From: Bradyrhizobium sp. CCGB01
GTDB lineage: Bacteria > Pseudomonadota > Alphaproteobacteria > Rhizobiales > Xanthobacteraceae
DNA length: 64,000 bases
Assembly: GCF_024199795.1 (NCBI RefSeq)
Contig: NZ_JANADK010000001.1
Coordinates: forward strand, 682,001-746,000
Direction: 5' to 3'
The position numbers and the translations under genes are program-made. The notes beneath the pieces were generated by a model. That model did no database searches, was not told the origin of the DNA, and saw only the letters and a program-made list of their open reading frames with translations. Below are positions 27,113 through 36,015 of the stretch, one piece after another (position 1 is the stretch's first letter; the number at the start of each line of letters is the position of its first letter).

Positions 27113-27673
27113 GTGCGCCTTCCCATTCTCGATCCCAAGGATCTGACCGACGAACAGAAGCCGCTCTATGACGACATGCGAGCCGGCATCAAGGACCACT
27201 TCAAGGGCTTCGTGAACATGCGCGACGACGGCGCGCTGCTCGGGCCCTGGAATCCCTGGATCCGCGAACCGCGCTTCGGCAAGCCGGTGTGGGAGCTGGT
27301 CAAGGCGATCGCGTCGAACCCGCTGCTGCCGGCGCCGGTGCGCGAGGTCGCGATCCTCGTCACCGGCTCGCATTTCCGCTCCGGCTACGAGCTCTATGCT
27401 CATGTCCTGGTCGCCGAGCAGCGCGGCCTCTCCGACGAGAAGCTCGCGACCATCGTCGCCGGACAGCGGCCGGTGGATCTCACCAGGCAGGAGGCGGTCG
27501 CTTACGACATGGCCTCGGCACTGGTGAGCGGTGGCGTGCTGCCGGAGTTGACTTATCGGGCGGCGGTGAAGGAGTTCGGCGAGCATGGCGCGGCCGAGCT
27601 GTCCTACCTCGTCGGCGTTTATTGCATGGTCTCGGTCACGCTCAACACGTTTGACGTGCCGGTGCCGGAATAG
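27113..27673 (+). CDS. Carboxymuconolactone decarboxylase-like protein
   Basis: This 186-residue protein is of the CMD/AhpD-like fold. The region HFRSGYELYAHVLVAEQRGLSDEKLATIVAG matches the family core, but the usual CxxC of AhpD is absent (SHFRSGYELYAH instead). A peroxidase role is therefore unlikely, and a lyase or scaffold role as in decarboxylases is possible. The GTG at 27113 has GGAG 8 bases upstream and begins at the conserved RLPILDP, whereas the longer open frame upstream has no such site. It is convergent with the diguanylate cyclase gene. Confidence 0.8.
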   Translation: MRLPILDPKDLTDEQKPLYDDMRAGIKDHFKGFVNMRDDGALLGPWNPWIREPRFGKPVWELVKAIASNPLLPAPVREVAILVTGSHFRSGYELYAHVLVAEQRGLSDEKLATIVAGQRPVDLTRQEAVAYDMASALVSGGVLPELTYRAAVKEFGEHGAAELSYLVGVYCMVSVTLNTFDVPVPE

Positions 27674-27689
27674 AAACGGCTCCCTTCGA

Positions 27690-29273
27690 TCACTCCGCCG
27701 CCTTGCTTGCAGGCGGCGGGGGCGCGAAGGCGATGCAGCGATTGCGACCTTCGGCCTTGGCCTCGTAGAGCGCATGATCGGCCGCGCCCATCAGCCCGTC
27801 GATGCCCGACATGCTGACGGTGGCTTCCGCGATGCCGATGCTCACGGTGACGCCGAACTGAATCCTGTTTGCGAGGATCTGCGCACCCATCACGCGCTTG
27901 CGGATGCGCTCGGCGACCGTCCTTGCACGGGACAGGCTGGTCTCGGGCAGGAGAACCGCAAATTCCTCGCCGCCGACGCGGCCGACGATGTCCGACTTGC
28001 GCTTGCCTTCGAGGCACGCAGCCGCAACCGCCTTGATCGCGGCGTCGCCCGTCGCATGGCCATGGCGATCGTTGACCGACTTGAAATGGTCGATGTCGAG
28101 CATCAGCACCGAGACGGAGCGATAGTAGCGCTGAAAGCGGCTCCATTCCGCAGCGAGGCACTCGAGAAAGTGGCGGCGATTGTAGAGCCCGGTCAGCGGA
28201 TCGGTGGTGGCGAGCGTCTCCAGCATCGCGGCTTTTTGCGTCAGATCGGTGATGTCGACATAGGTCAGCATGCGGCCGCCATTCGACATCGTGGTGCAAT
28301 GGGCCCTGATGCGTCTGCCGTCCGGGGTCTGCAGGTCGCGCACATGATCGCCGGCCTTGACCTCATCGACGCGCCTTGCCGGAAATTTCGCGAGCTCGTT
28401 GGTTGGAAGATTCGGTGCGCTGGCGCGATGCAGGCCTCGCACCAGCGACGAATAGGCCGGCCGGTTCGCGGCCTCGTCGTCGCTGATCTCCCAAAAACGT
28501 CGCATGCGCCGGTTCATGAAGGTGGCGTGCAGGTCGGAGTCGAGCAGGAGGACCCCATCCTGGACATTCTCCAGAGCATCCCGCAGCAGCTTCAGCTCGT
28601 CGGAGGTGCGGACAATGTCGGTGACCGGCGTATAGGTCAGCATGCGCCCGCCGTCGGGCAGTGGGGTGACTTGGACGCGCACGACATCGCCGTTGGTCCG
28701 GCGCAGATCGATCGGCGTCGGATCACCGGCTTCGATCACACGGACGCGTTCCGCCACCAGAGCATCGAGCTCGGGGTCCGGCACCTCATAGGCTCCGATG
28801 TCACGTCCGTGACGAAGCAGCGTGAGAATGGACGGATTGCTGTCGGCGACCTCGTCGGGGAGGCGCCACATCTGTCGAAACGACCGGTTGATCAGGCGCG
28901 CCCTGAGGCTGGAGTCGAGCAGCACGATGCCGGTCGGCACATGATCGAGCGCGGCGCGCAGCGCCAGCATCTGGCCGCGCATCAGCGCGTCGGAGGAGCG
29001 TTCCCGTTCCTCGCCGGCCGAGCGCTCGATGGTGTTCGGCTGCTCGAAGGCGACGCCGACCTGACGGTCCGATCGCCAGATCACGCGGCAGGTCAGGATC
29101 TCGCGTCCCGCAAGCCTGAGCTGGAATCGCTCGGGCACGCCGAGGCCACTCTCCATCTCGAGCGTGGCGCCCTCCTCGGAGAGCCGGCGCACGACGCAAT
29201 CGATCGACGACTGGCCGAAATTGAAGAAGATCTTCCCAGCAAGGAACGTCCGTTCCGGGACCAAGCGGGACAT
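27690..29273 (-). CDS. Diguanylate cyclase with PilZ-like, two PAS and GGDEF domains
   Basis: This 527-residue soluble protein makes cyclic di-GMP. Residues 1-80 look like a PilZ-type fold (FNFGQSSIDCVVRRLSEEGA, WRSDRQVGVAFEQP). Two PAS domains follow at about 100-220 and 228-340. The GGDEF domain begins with TTDPLTGLYNRRHF, and the active-site motif GGEEF (434-438) is intact. RKSD (425-428) sits five residues before it, so the inhibitory product site (RxxD) is present. There is no membrane segment, so it senses cytoplasmic signals through PAS. It is convergent with the CMD gene and has no partner nearby. Confidence 0.93.
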   Translation of the reverse strand: MSRLVPERTFLAGKIFFNFGQSSIDCVVRRLSEEGATLEMESGLGVPERFQLRLAGREILTCRVIWRSDRQVGVAFEQPNTIERSAGEERERSSDALMRGQMLALRAALDHVPTGIVLLDSSLRARLINRSFRQMWRLPDEVADSNPSILTLLRHGRDIGAYEVPDPELDALVAERVRVIEAGDPTPIDLRRTNGDVVRVQVTPLPDGGRMLTYTPVTDIVRTSDELKLLRDALENVQDGVLLLDSDLHATFMNRRMRRFWEISDDEAANRPAYSSLVRGLHRASAPNLPTNELAKFPARRVDEVKAGDHVRDLQTPDGRRIRAHCTTMSNGGRMLTYVDITDLTQKAAMLETLATTDPLTGLYNRRHFLECLAAEWSRFQRYYRSVSVLMLDIDHFKSVNDRHGHATGDAAIKAVAAACLEGKRKSDIVGRVGGEEFAVLLPETSLSRARTVAERIRKRVMGAQILANRIQFGVTVSIGIAEATVSMSGIDGLMGAADHALYEAKAEGRNRCIAFAPPPPASKAAE

Positions 29274-29485
29274 TCACAGCCTCCAAGCTGAACACGCCAC
29301 CAACAAGCCGGTCCAGTCTCGCGCAAGGTTACTTGCGGCGGTGTAACGCGATCGACGTTTTGGGATGAGGATTAACAACCGGTTGACGCGCAATGCGAGC
29401 GGCGGACGCGAAAGGCTTCAATGCACCCGCTCCGTAGCCGGTCGTCCGGACGCTGCGCTCTATCGAAAATCCTCTGCGACCGCAG

Positions 29486-30391
29486 TCAGTTGCGTACCGC
29501 GTAGAGCGGTGTGCGCAACGTCAGCTGGTAGGACGGCTTCGGCATCCAGGCGATCTGGGCGGTGATGCCGAACAGGCGGTTGTCGTTATCGTCCATGCGG
29601 TCGAGATCGAGCCGCAGGAGCGGCTGGGTGAAGGACTCCGCCAGCGTCCGGCCTGCAAGCTGCGCGCCGCCGAACGACTGCACGCCGAGGCGTCCCGTGA
29701 ACTTCCAGTTGCTCGGCCACTGGTAATAGCCGCCGCCATAGAGGATCGTGTTCGGCCTGATGCTGGCGAGCTGGCTGGCGATGTCTGTGTGGGTGTATTG
29801 CACCCCGGCAAGCCAGCCCCGGGTCTCGTCCTCGTCCAGCGCGTAGTCGAATTCCAGGATGTTGTTGAACGATGTCGTCATGCCCTGCTCGTTCGGCACC
29901 GACTGCGTCAGGGTCGATTGCAGCGTAATGGTCGGGATCTTTCCGCCGTTCTGCTGATAGAGATCGGCCTGCACGCCGATGTTCCAGCTGGTGATGTCGA
30001 ACGCCGTCCAGCCGCCACCGATGTCGGTCGTTGAGCCCGATACGCCGCCATAGAGCGATACGCTATCGCTGACGTCGACGGTCAGCGGCAGGTCGACGGC
30101 GATCGCCTTTGCCGCCGGCAAGCCGTTTGGCAGGGTCGTGCCTCTGCGCGCCGCCAGCGCCTCGAACGCGGCCGACAATGATGTGTTGCCGAAGCCGAGC
30201 CCAAGCGTGCCCGCGGGAATCGCCGCATAGATCGTGCGCAGATCGAGGTAGATGTTCGGCAGAGCCGGCTTTGCCGGTGCATCCTCCTCGGCCTCATCGG
30301 CGACGGCAGCGCCCGCCGAAACCGCCAGGGAAAGCAACCCTATCGCGGCAATGCGCAAAGCCCGATGATGCGATGGGTTACAATGAGACAC
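29486..30391 (-). CDS. Outer-membrane beta-barrel-like exported protein
   Basis: This 301-residue protein starts with a signal peptide (basic MSHCNPSHHRALR, then AAIGLLSLAVSAGAAVA). The mature part shows alternating polar/hydrophobic strands ending with YQLTLRTPLYAVRN, typical of a small beta-barrel. Repeated Trp/Tyr at strand ends (GGGYYQWPSNWKFTGRLGV) supports this. I do not recognise a named family; the pattern recalls transporter-like outer-membrane proteins for hydrophobic compounds. The final residue is Asn, not the usual Phe. Confidence 0.6.
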   Translation of the reverse strand: MSHCNPSHHRALRIAAIGLLSLAVSAGAAVADEAEEDAPAKPALPNIYLDLRTIYAAIPAGTLGLGFGNTSLSAAFEALAARRGTTLPNGLPAAKAIAVDLPLTVDVSDSVSLYGGVSGSTTDIGGGWTAFDITSWNIGVQADLYQQNGGKIPTITLQSTLTQSVPNEQGMTTSFNNILEFDYALDEDETRGWLAGVQYTHTDIASQLASIRPNTILYGGGYYQWPSNWKFTGRLGVQSFGGAQLAGRTLAESFTQPLLRLDLDRMDDNDNRLFGITAQIAWMPKPSYQLTLRTPLYAVRN

Positions 30392-30574
30392 GTGACAATC
30401 CGACGCGTGGCACGGCGATGCCGGAACCGCGCGCTAGATGGAACGTGATCGCTCCCAGGGTCAAGCGCTATCCGCAAGCGATGGACTGCACCGACGTGCG
30501 CGGCTAATCTGCCGTGATCGCACTGACACACGCGCCGGCCAGAGTGCAGGCCGGACATCGGAAGGACAACAGCC

Positions 30575-30823
30575 ATGAACACGTCACGCCGCATCCTGCT
30601 CACCGGTCTGGCGGGACTCGCTGTGGCCCCGACTGCCGTGGCCGCCTCCATACCGTCGGCCGAGCCCGACGACGTGACGGTCGCCGAAGAACGCTTCGCG
30701 CGCACGATCGCCGCCGCGCATGCGCCCGACGTCACCTGCGCGCGGCAGGCCGAGCGTTACGCGGATGCGCATTGGCTCGAGTATGTCGTGGCAGCGCGCG
30801 CAGTGATCGGCGCAAGGGTGTGA
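30575..30823 (+). CDS. Small exported hypothetical protein
   Basis: This 82-residue protein begins with a probable signal sequence (MNTSRRILLTGLAGLAVAPT, cut after AVAA). The SRRILLTG start could be a weak Tat signal. The mature part is about 58 residues, charged, with single Cys. AAGGA lies 8 bases before the ATG. No family is recognised. A repeat half-copy follows the stop within 10 bases. Confidence 0.5.
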   Translation: MNTSRRILLTGLAGLAVAPTAVAASIPSAEPDDVTVAEERFARTIAAAHAPDVTCARQAERYADAHWLEYVVAARAVIGARV

Positions 30824-30831
30824 GTCTTTCT

Positions 30832-30860
30832 TCCTTCTCCCACAAGGGGGAGGGTAAGCG
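30832..30860. repeat. Half-copy of the CTCCCACAAGGGG repeat
   Basis: CCTTCTCCCACAAGGGGGAG can fold as a short hairpin. It matches the arms of the repeat at 21279-21425, but only one half is present. Confidence 0.5.
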
Positions 30861-30866
30861 AGCGCC

Positions 30867-31802
30867 TCACGTCTCCACTGCGCGTCTGACCTGCTCGCCG
30901 ATCTGCGACAGCACGAGCTGCGCCTGCGGCAGGATCGCGCCCATGGCATGGAAATTGTGGACCATGCCGTCATGGCAGACGTGCTCGACCGCGACGCCCG
31001 CGGCGAGCAATTTGCGCGCATAGGCGTTACCTTCGTCGCGCATCGGATCGAATTCGGCGGTGTGGATGATGGCGGTCGGCAGGCCTGCGAGCCGCGTCGC
31101 GCGCAGGGGCGAGATGCGGGGATCGGCGGCATCCAGGCCCTCGGGCAGATAGTCCGCGAGGTCGGCTTCGATGGTGACGCGATCGATCAGGTGGCCTTCG
31201 GCGAATTCCTCGCGCGAAGGCGAACTCTCCTCGAAATCCAGCACCGGGCAAATCAGGCATTGCGCGACGATCGAGAGGCCGGCGCTCTGTGCGGCCTCCT
31301 GGCACACGATCGCCGCGAGCGTGGCGCCGGCGGAATCGCCGCCGACCACCAGTCGTTCGGCGTCGATGCCCAGCGACGAGGCTTGCCGCGCGACCCATTC
31401 GGTCGCCGCGATCGCATCGTCGACGGCAGCGGGATATTTGTGCTCCGGCGCCAGCCGGTAATCGACCGAGACGAGGCGGCAGCCGGTCACATGCGCCAGC
31501 GCCGCCGCGATGCGATCATGCGTCGCAATGCTTCCGGCCACGAGCCCGCCGCCATGAAAGAACACGAAGCCCGGCGCGCGCTCGCCGGCAGAAGCGGGCG
31601 AATAAAGGCGATAGGGCAGCTCGCCACCGGGCCCCGGAAACGTGCCGTCGGACGCGCTCACATCCGGCGCCTCGGCACGCGCGAACTGCATCAGCTTCGC
31701 CAGCGACTGCCGCCGCGCTTCCACACTCGGCCGGCTCCGTGCCTGCGGCGCGGCCGCAGCCATCATGGTCAACAAACGCTTTGCGAGCGGATCGAGCGGC
31801 AT
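30867..31802 (-). CDS. Alpha/beta hydrolase, hormone-sensitive-lipase family
   Basis: This 311-residue esterase is of family IV. The oxyanion motif is FFHGGGLVAGS, the nucleophile lies in GGDSAGATL, the acid in EFDPMRDEG, and the histidine in HDGMVHNFHAMG. GGAAG lies 6 bases before the ATG at 31802. An upstream in-frame ATG would start inside a repeat element. The protein is soluble. Inverted half-copies of a short repeat lie on both sides of the gene. Substrates are likely short-chain esters, but no specific one can be named. Confidence 0.9.
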   Translation of the reverse strand: MPLDPLAKRLLTMMAAAAPQARSRPSVEARRQSLAKLMQFARAEAPDVSASDGTFPGPGGELPYRLYSPASAGERAPGFVFFHGGGLVAGSIATHDRIAAALAHVTGCRLVSVDYRLAPEHKYPAAVDDAIAATEWVARQASSLGIDAERLVVGGDSAGATLAAIVCQEAAQSAGLSIVAQCLICPVLDFEESSPSREEFAEGHLIDRVTIEADLADYLPEGLDAADPRISPLRATRLAGLPTAIIHTAEFDPMRDEGNAYARKLLAAGVAVEHVCHDGMVHNFHAMGAILPQAQLVLSQIGEQVRRAVET

Positions 31803-31816
31803 GGCACTTCCTTTAT

Positions 31817-31840
31817 CCCCTTGTGGGAGAGGGTAACTCA
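31817..31840. repeat. Inverted half-copy of the CTCCCACAAGGGG repeat
   Basis: CCCCTTGTGGGAG is the reverse complement of CTCCCACAAGGGG at 30836-30848. The two half-copies flank the hydrolase gene. Confidence 0.5.
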
Positions 31841-31922
31841 GCAGCCCGGCGCAGCAAATCATTTAGAAATTGCGCCCAATAGTGGCGCTATAGTGTGGCG
31901 TCACGCCAAGGGGAGGCCGGTC

Positions 31923-32810
31923 ATGGCCGAGATCAAGAAGCCGATCGAATATTCGCCGAGCTGGACCTTCTTCGAAGGCAAATGGCACGACGGCAATGTG
32001 CCGATCATGGGCCCGCGCACGCATGCTGCCTGGCTCGGCTCGGTCGTGTTTGACGGCGCGCGCGCGTTCGAAGGCGTCGCGCCCGATCTCGACCGTCACG
32101 TCGCCCGCGCCAATCAATCCGCGATCAATTTTGGCCTGAAGCCGGTGGTCGACACCGGCACCTGGCTCGCGCTCGCCAACGAAGGCATCGCGCGCTTCGC
32201 CCGGAATGCCGAGCTCTACGTCCGTCCGATGTACTGGGCGCAGAACGGTTCGGGCGGCGGCGTGCTGTTCGACCCCGAGACCACCAACTGGTGCCTCTGC
32301 ATCTACGAGGCGCCGATGCCGAAACCCGTCGGCAACGCCATCACTCTGTCGCCGTTCCGTAGGCCCACGGCCGAATGTGCGCCGGTCGAGGCCAAGGCCG
32401 CCTGTCTCTATCCGAACAATTCGCGCGCGCTCGCGGAAGCTGCCGGGCGCGGCTTCCAGAACGCCCTGATGCTCGACATGCTCGGCAACGTCGCGGAGTT
32501 CGGCAATTCCAACGTGTTCATGGCCAGGGACGGCGTGGTCTACACGCCGGTCCCGAACGGCACGTTCCTGAACGGCATCACGCGTCAGCGCGTCATCAGC
32601 CTGCTGCGCGGCGACGGCGTCACGGTGGTCGAGAAGACGCTGCGCTATCCCGACTTCCTCGCCGCCGACGAGATCTTCTCCACCGGCAATTTCGCCAAGG
32701 TCGCTCCCGTGATCCGCATCGACGATCGCGAGCTGAAGCCGGGCCCGCTCTACACCAAAGCGCGAAAACTCTATTGGGATTTTGCGCATGCGGTGAGGCT
32801 GGCGGCGTAG
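31923..32810 (+). CDS. ilvE: Branched-chain amino-acid aminotransferase
   Basis: This 295-residue class IV aminotransferase transfers the amino group between branched-chain amino acids and glutamate. The PLP lysine lies in EAKAACLYPNNSRA, and the core signature is NVAEFGNSNVFM near residues 190-201. FEGVAPDLDRHVARAN is close to the N terminus. GGAGG lies 7 bases before the ATG at 31923. It is short and of the type often annotated ilvE in Bradyrhizobium; a D-amino-acid or aromatic preference cannot be excluded. It is monocistronic with a repeat after it. Confidence 0.85.
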   Translation: MAEIKKPIEYSPSWTFFEGKWHDGNVPIMGPRTHAAWLGSVVFDGARAFEGVAPDLDRHVARANQSAINFGLKPVVDTGTWLALANEGIARFARNAELYVRPMYWAQNGSGGGVLFDPETTNWCLCIYEAPMPKPVGNAITLSPFRRPTAECAPVEAKAACLYPNNSRALAEAAGRGFQNALMLDMLGNVAEFGNSNVFMARDGVVYTPVPNGTFLNGITRQRVISLLRGDGVTVVEKTLRYPDFLAADEIFSTGNFAKVAPVIRIDDRELKPGPLYTKARKLYWDFAHAVRLAA

Positions 32811-32857
32811 ACGCTTCATTCTCTGACATTGTGCGCTTTCGCGCGAAATACTCCATT

Positions 32858-32960
32858 GTCATCGCCCGACTTGATCGGGCGATCCAGTATTCCGAGACGC
32901 TTGTGATGGAATCGACGGACCGCAGCGTACTGGATGCCCCGGTCAAGCCGGGGCATGACA
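32858..32960. repeat. Imperfect palindromic intergenic repeat
   Basis: TGTCATCGCCC...GATCCAGTA at the left and TACTGGATGCCCC...GGGGCATGACA at the right are inverted. This is a Bradyrhizobium-type repeat family (as recalled), abutting the end of the methyltransferase gene. Similar TGTCAT/ATGACA-type ends occur in the element at 60632. Confidence 0.65.
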
Positions 32961-32961
32961 G

Positions 32962-33579
32962 CTAACCTCGCCGCCGAAACCGGCTGAACTGAAACGCCTG
33001 TGTCGAATCCCACGGCGTGTGGTGGACCTCGCTCCGCGTCTCGACCAGCTCGAACTCCGACCCCAGCTCCGCCGCAAGGCTCGCGCTGTCGTGCCGTTGC
33101 ACCGGCAGGCCGCTGCATTTCTCCGGGCCGTCGGGTGCGAACGTCGCGATGATGACGTGCCCGCCGGGCGCAACCGCCGACCTCAGGCGCTCGACGTAAG
33201 CCGCCCTGTCGCGCGGGTCGGTCAGGAAGTGAAACGCCGCGCGATCGTGCCAGACATCGTAGGTCTTCGGCGGTTGCCATGTCGTGACGTCGGCGACGAT
33301 CCAATCGACCGTTGATGCGGCTGCGCCAATTCGTCTCCGCGCTGCCTCGAGCGCGTTGCCGGAAAGGTCCAGCACTGCGAGGTCGCGATATCCGTCCCGC
33401 AGGAGAGCGTCCACCAGCCGCGAAGCGCCGCCGCCGATGTCGATGATGGCGGTGCCATGATCCGGGCTGGCCGAGCGGATCATATCGAGCGAGATGGCCG
33501 GGCTGTCCTGAAACCAGCTGACCTCGGTCTCGCCCTTGGTGGCGTAGACGTTGTCCCAATGTGTGCTGCGGTCGGACAT
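32962..33579 (-). CDS. Class I SAM-dependent methyltransferase
   Basis: This 205-residue methyltransferase has motif I IIDIGGGASRLVDALL and motif II-like LAVLDLSGNALEAARRR, then WIVADVTTW. It begins MSDRSTHWDNVYATKGETEVSWFQ, typical of the thiopurine/tellurite-resistance-like small methyltransferases. GGAG lies 5 bases before the ATG at 33579, so the longer upstream frame is not used. It stands alone next to phaR. The substrate is unknown. Confidence 0.85.
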   Translation of the reverse strand: MSDRSTHWDNVYATKGETEVSWFQDSPAISLDMIRSASPDHGTAIIDIGGGASRLVDALLRDGYRDLAVLDLSGNALEAARRRIGAAASTVDWIVADVTTWQPPKTYDVWHDRAAFHFLTDPRDRAAYVERLRSAVAPGGHVIIATFAPDGPEKCSGLPVQRHDSASLAAELGSEFELVETRSEVHHTPWDSTQAFQFSRFRRRG

Positions 33580-33685
33580 GGCGGCTCCGGCCTTGGCCGG
33601 GGCGGCAGCGCGCAAGTGGCGATGCCGCGATGAACTGGCAGTTCGCGCGCCCGCCGCATGCGGACGCGCCGGCATGAAGAAGGAC

Positions 33686-34282
33686 CTACTCGTCCTTCTT
33701 CGACATCCTCTCGAGGCGTTCCTGCATGTCCTTCATCTGCTGACGCAGGTCGTCGATATTGCTGTCCTTCGGCGCCGCAGCGTTCGCATCGGGCTCAGGC
33801 TCCGCGCTGGCCGCCGGGCGGCCCGTGCCAGGAGCGAACGGCTTGAACATCGAGAAGGTCTGCTGGAACAGCTCCATGTTGCGGCGGACCTGTTCTTCCA
33901 GCGGCGCGAACGGAGTTCCGGACAGCGAGTTGGCGATCTGCTTGCGGAACTTCTCCTGCTCCTGGGTCAGCGTCGCGATCGACTGCTCCAGATATTTCGG
34001 CACCACCATCTGCATGCTGTCGCCATAGAAGCGGATCAGCTGGCGCAGGAAGGTGGTCGGCAGCAGGTTCTGGCCGGCCTTGTTCTCCTGCTCGAAGATG
34101 ATCTGGGCGAGCACGGAGCGGGTGATGTCGTCGCCAGTCTTGGCGTCGTAGACCAGGAAATCCTCGCCGTCCTTGACCATGGCGGCGAGGTCCTCGAGCG
34201 TCACGTAGGTGCTCGTTCCGGTGTTATAGAGCCGGCGGTTCGCGTATTTCTTGATGGTGGTGGGTTGGTCTGATTTCGCCAT
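33686..34282 (-). CDS. phaR: Polyhydroxyalkanoate synthesis regulator
   Basis: This 198-residue regulator represses phasin and PHB genes and binds the polymer itself. The N-terminal DNA-binding domain contains IKKYANRRLYNTGTSTYVTL, and the PHB-accumulation regulatory domain follows (ILFEQE-like IIFEQENKAGQNLLPTTFLR). The C terminus after residue 150 is Pro/Ala/Glu-rich and ends with a short coiled coil (DDLRQQMKDMQERLERMSKK). It is divergent from phaA. In Bradyrhizobium it is known as a wide regulator of carbon flow. Its likely operators are the palindromes at 35801-35831 (inference). Confidence 0.94.
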   Translation of the reverse strand: MAKSDQPTTIKKYANRRLYNTGTSTYVTLEDLAAMVKDGEDFLVYDAKTGDDITRSVLAQIIFEQENKAGQNLLPTTFLRQLIRFYGDSMQMVVPKYLEQSIATLTQEQEKFRKQIANSLSGTPFAPLEEQVRRNMELFQQTFSMFKPFAPGTGRPAASAEPEPDANAAAPKDSNIDDLRQQMKDMQERLERMSKKDE

Positions 34283-34587
34283 GGGCTCTCACTTGCAAGC
34301 GCGGAGAACGGGAACCCGGCGGGCCATGCCGCAGGGCGGGAAGAGTACGCAACGCAACAAAATAAGCATTTTCAAAGGGGTCACGCTACCGTTTTGTGCG
34401 CCACGGTTAATCGGGCAGCAAAAACGTGCTTGCGAAAGCGCCAAGAACGCTATTTTGAATGCGCTGCGGTATGGATTCGGTCATCGGCCGATTGACATGC
34501 CTCAACGACGTTAACAGGATGCCATTCGAGACTGGCGAGCCGTTTTCCCCAGCCCCGCCTGCCCCCTTTCAACATCAGGAGATGCCC
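34283..34587. other. Intergenic region between phaR and phaA
   Basis: About 305 bases carrying the divergent promoters of phaR and phaA. I see AT-rich stretches around 34355-34385 and 34400-34460 but no clear -35/-10 pair. The ribosome-binding site of phaA (AGGAG, 34577-34581) closes the region. No gene is supported. Confidence 0.5.
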
Positions 34588-35766
34588 ATGTCAGACGATG
34601 TCGTCATCGTCAGCGCCGCCCGCACCCCGGTCGGAAGCTTCAACGGAGCGTTCGCGACCCTTCCCGCCCATGACCTCGGCGCGATCGCCATCAAGGCCGC
34701 GCTGGAGCGTGGTGGCATCGAGCCCGGCCGGGTCTCCGAAGTCATCATGGGCCAGATCCTCACCGCGGCTCAGGGCCAGAACCCGGCCCGCCAGGCCTCG
34801 ATTGCCGCCGGCATTCCGGTGGAGAGCCCGGCCTGGGGCGTCAACCAGCTCTGCGGCTCGGGCCTGCGCACCGTCGCACTCGGCTACCAGGCGCTGCTCA
34901 ACGGCGATTCCGAGATCGTGGTCGCCGGCGGCCAGGAATCCATGAGCATGGCACCGCACGCCCAATATCTGCGCGGCGGCGTCAAGATGGGCGCGGTCGA
35001 GTTCGTCGACACCATGATCAAGGACGGCCTGTGGGACGCCTTCAACGGCTATCACATGGGCAACACCGCCGAGAACGTCGCGCGGCAGTGGCAGATCACC
35101 CGCGCGCAGCAGGACGAGTTCGCCGTCGCTTCGCAGCAGAAGGCCGAAGCTGCGCAGAAGGCCGGCAAGTTCAACGACGAGATCGTCCCCGTCACCATCA
35201 AGGGCCGCAAGGGCGACACGGTCGTCAGCGCTGACGAATATCCGCGCCATGGCGCCACCCTTGATGCGATGGCCAAGCTTCGTCCGGCCTTCGAGAAGGA
35301 AGGCACGGTCACCGCGGGTTCGGCCTCCGGCATCAACGACGGCGCTGCCGCCGTTGTGCTGATGACCGCCAAGCAGGCGGCCAAGGAAGGCAAGAAGCCG
35401 CTCGCGCGCATCGTGTCCTGGGCGCAGGCCGGCGTCGATCCGAAGATCATGGGCTCGGGCCCGATCCCGGCCTCGCGTGCCGCGCTGAAGAAGGCCGGTT
35501 GGAACGTCGGCGATCTCGACCTGATCGAGGCCAACGAGGCCTTCGCGGCGCAGGCCTGCGCCGTCAACAAGGATCTCGGCTGGGATACCTCCAAGGTCAA
35601 CGTCAACGGCGGTGCGATCGCGATCGGCCATCCGGTCGGCGCTTCCGGCGCGCGCGTGCTGGTGACACTGCTGCACGAAATGCAGAAGCGCGATTCGAAG
35701 AAGGGCCTTGCCACGCTGTGCATCGGCGGCGGCATGGGTATCGCGATGTGTCTGGCGCGCGACTGA
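34588..35766 (+). CDS. phaA: Acetyl-CoA acetyltransferase (beta-ketothiolase)
   Basis: This 392-residue thiolase condenses two acetyl-CoA to acetoacetyl-CoA, the first step of polyhydroxybutyrate synthesis. The acyl-carrying Cys lies in [15 protein letters not shown]. The active-site His lies in [15 protein letters not shown] and the second Cys in [13 protein letters not shown] 6 bases before the ATG fixes the start. A strong intrinsic terminator and an operator-like region separate it from phaB, so the two may be transcribed separately or with read-through. Confidence 0.95.
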   Translation: MSDDVVIVSAARTPVGSFNGAFATLPAHDLGAIAIKAALERGGIEPGRVSEVIMGQILTAAQGQNPARQASIAAGIPVESPAWGVNQLCGSGLRTVALGYQALLNGDSEIVVAGGQESMSMAPHAQYLRGGVKMGAVEFVDTMIKDGLWDAFNGYHMGNTAENVARQWQITRAQQDEFAVASQQKAEAAQKAGKFNDEIVPVTIKGRKGDTVVSADEYPRHGATLDAMAKLRPAFEKEGTVTAGSASGINDGAAAVVLMTAKQAAKEGKKPLARIVSWAQAGVDPKIMGSGPIPASRAALKKAGWNVGDLDLIEANEAFAAQACAVNKDLGWDTSKVNVNGGAIAIGHPVGASGARVLVTLLHEMQKRDSKKGLATLCIGGGMGIAMCLARD

Positions 35767-35800
35767 GATAGCTGACGCGTAACTTACGTGTCACTTGCGC

Positions 35801-35831
35801 GTGCGCTGCACACAGACCGAGTGCGTTGCAC
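35801..35831. promoter_or_regulatory. Tandem palindromes in the phaA-phaB gap
   Basis: GTGCGCTGCAC (35801-35811) and GTGCGTTGCAC (35821-35831) are palindromic (GTGC-N3-GCAC) and start exactly 20 bases apart, two helical turns. PhaR proteins are reported to favour TGC-rich palindromic sites. A role as PhaR operator for phaB is inferred from this and from location. Confidence 0.45.
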
Positions 35832-35898
35832 GCGACTAAAAAGGCAGCGGTTGCAAATCAAATATTCTTCGCAACCGCGCAAGCCTCGACTAAATACA

Positions 35899-35930
35899 AA
35901 CGCCCGGCTCGACGCCGGGCGTTTTGTTCT
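35899..35930 (+). terminator. Intrinsic terminator after phaA
   Basis: AACGCCCGGC and GCCGGGCGTT form a perfect 10-bp stem with loop TCGAC, followed by TTGTTCT. It is a good rho-independent terminator, 130 bases after the phaA stop. Confidence 0.8.
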
Positions 35931-36015
35931 TGATGTCCGTCAAACCAGCCGCATAATCCACCACTAAAAACGATCACTCAGAAGCGTCCGAAGAGTCCAA
36001 GGGAAGGAATACGAT

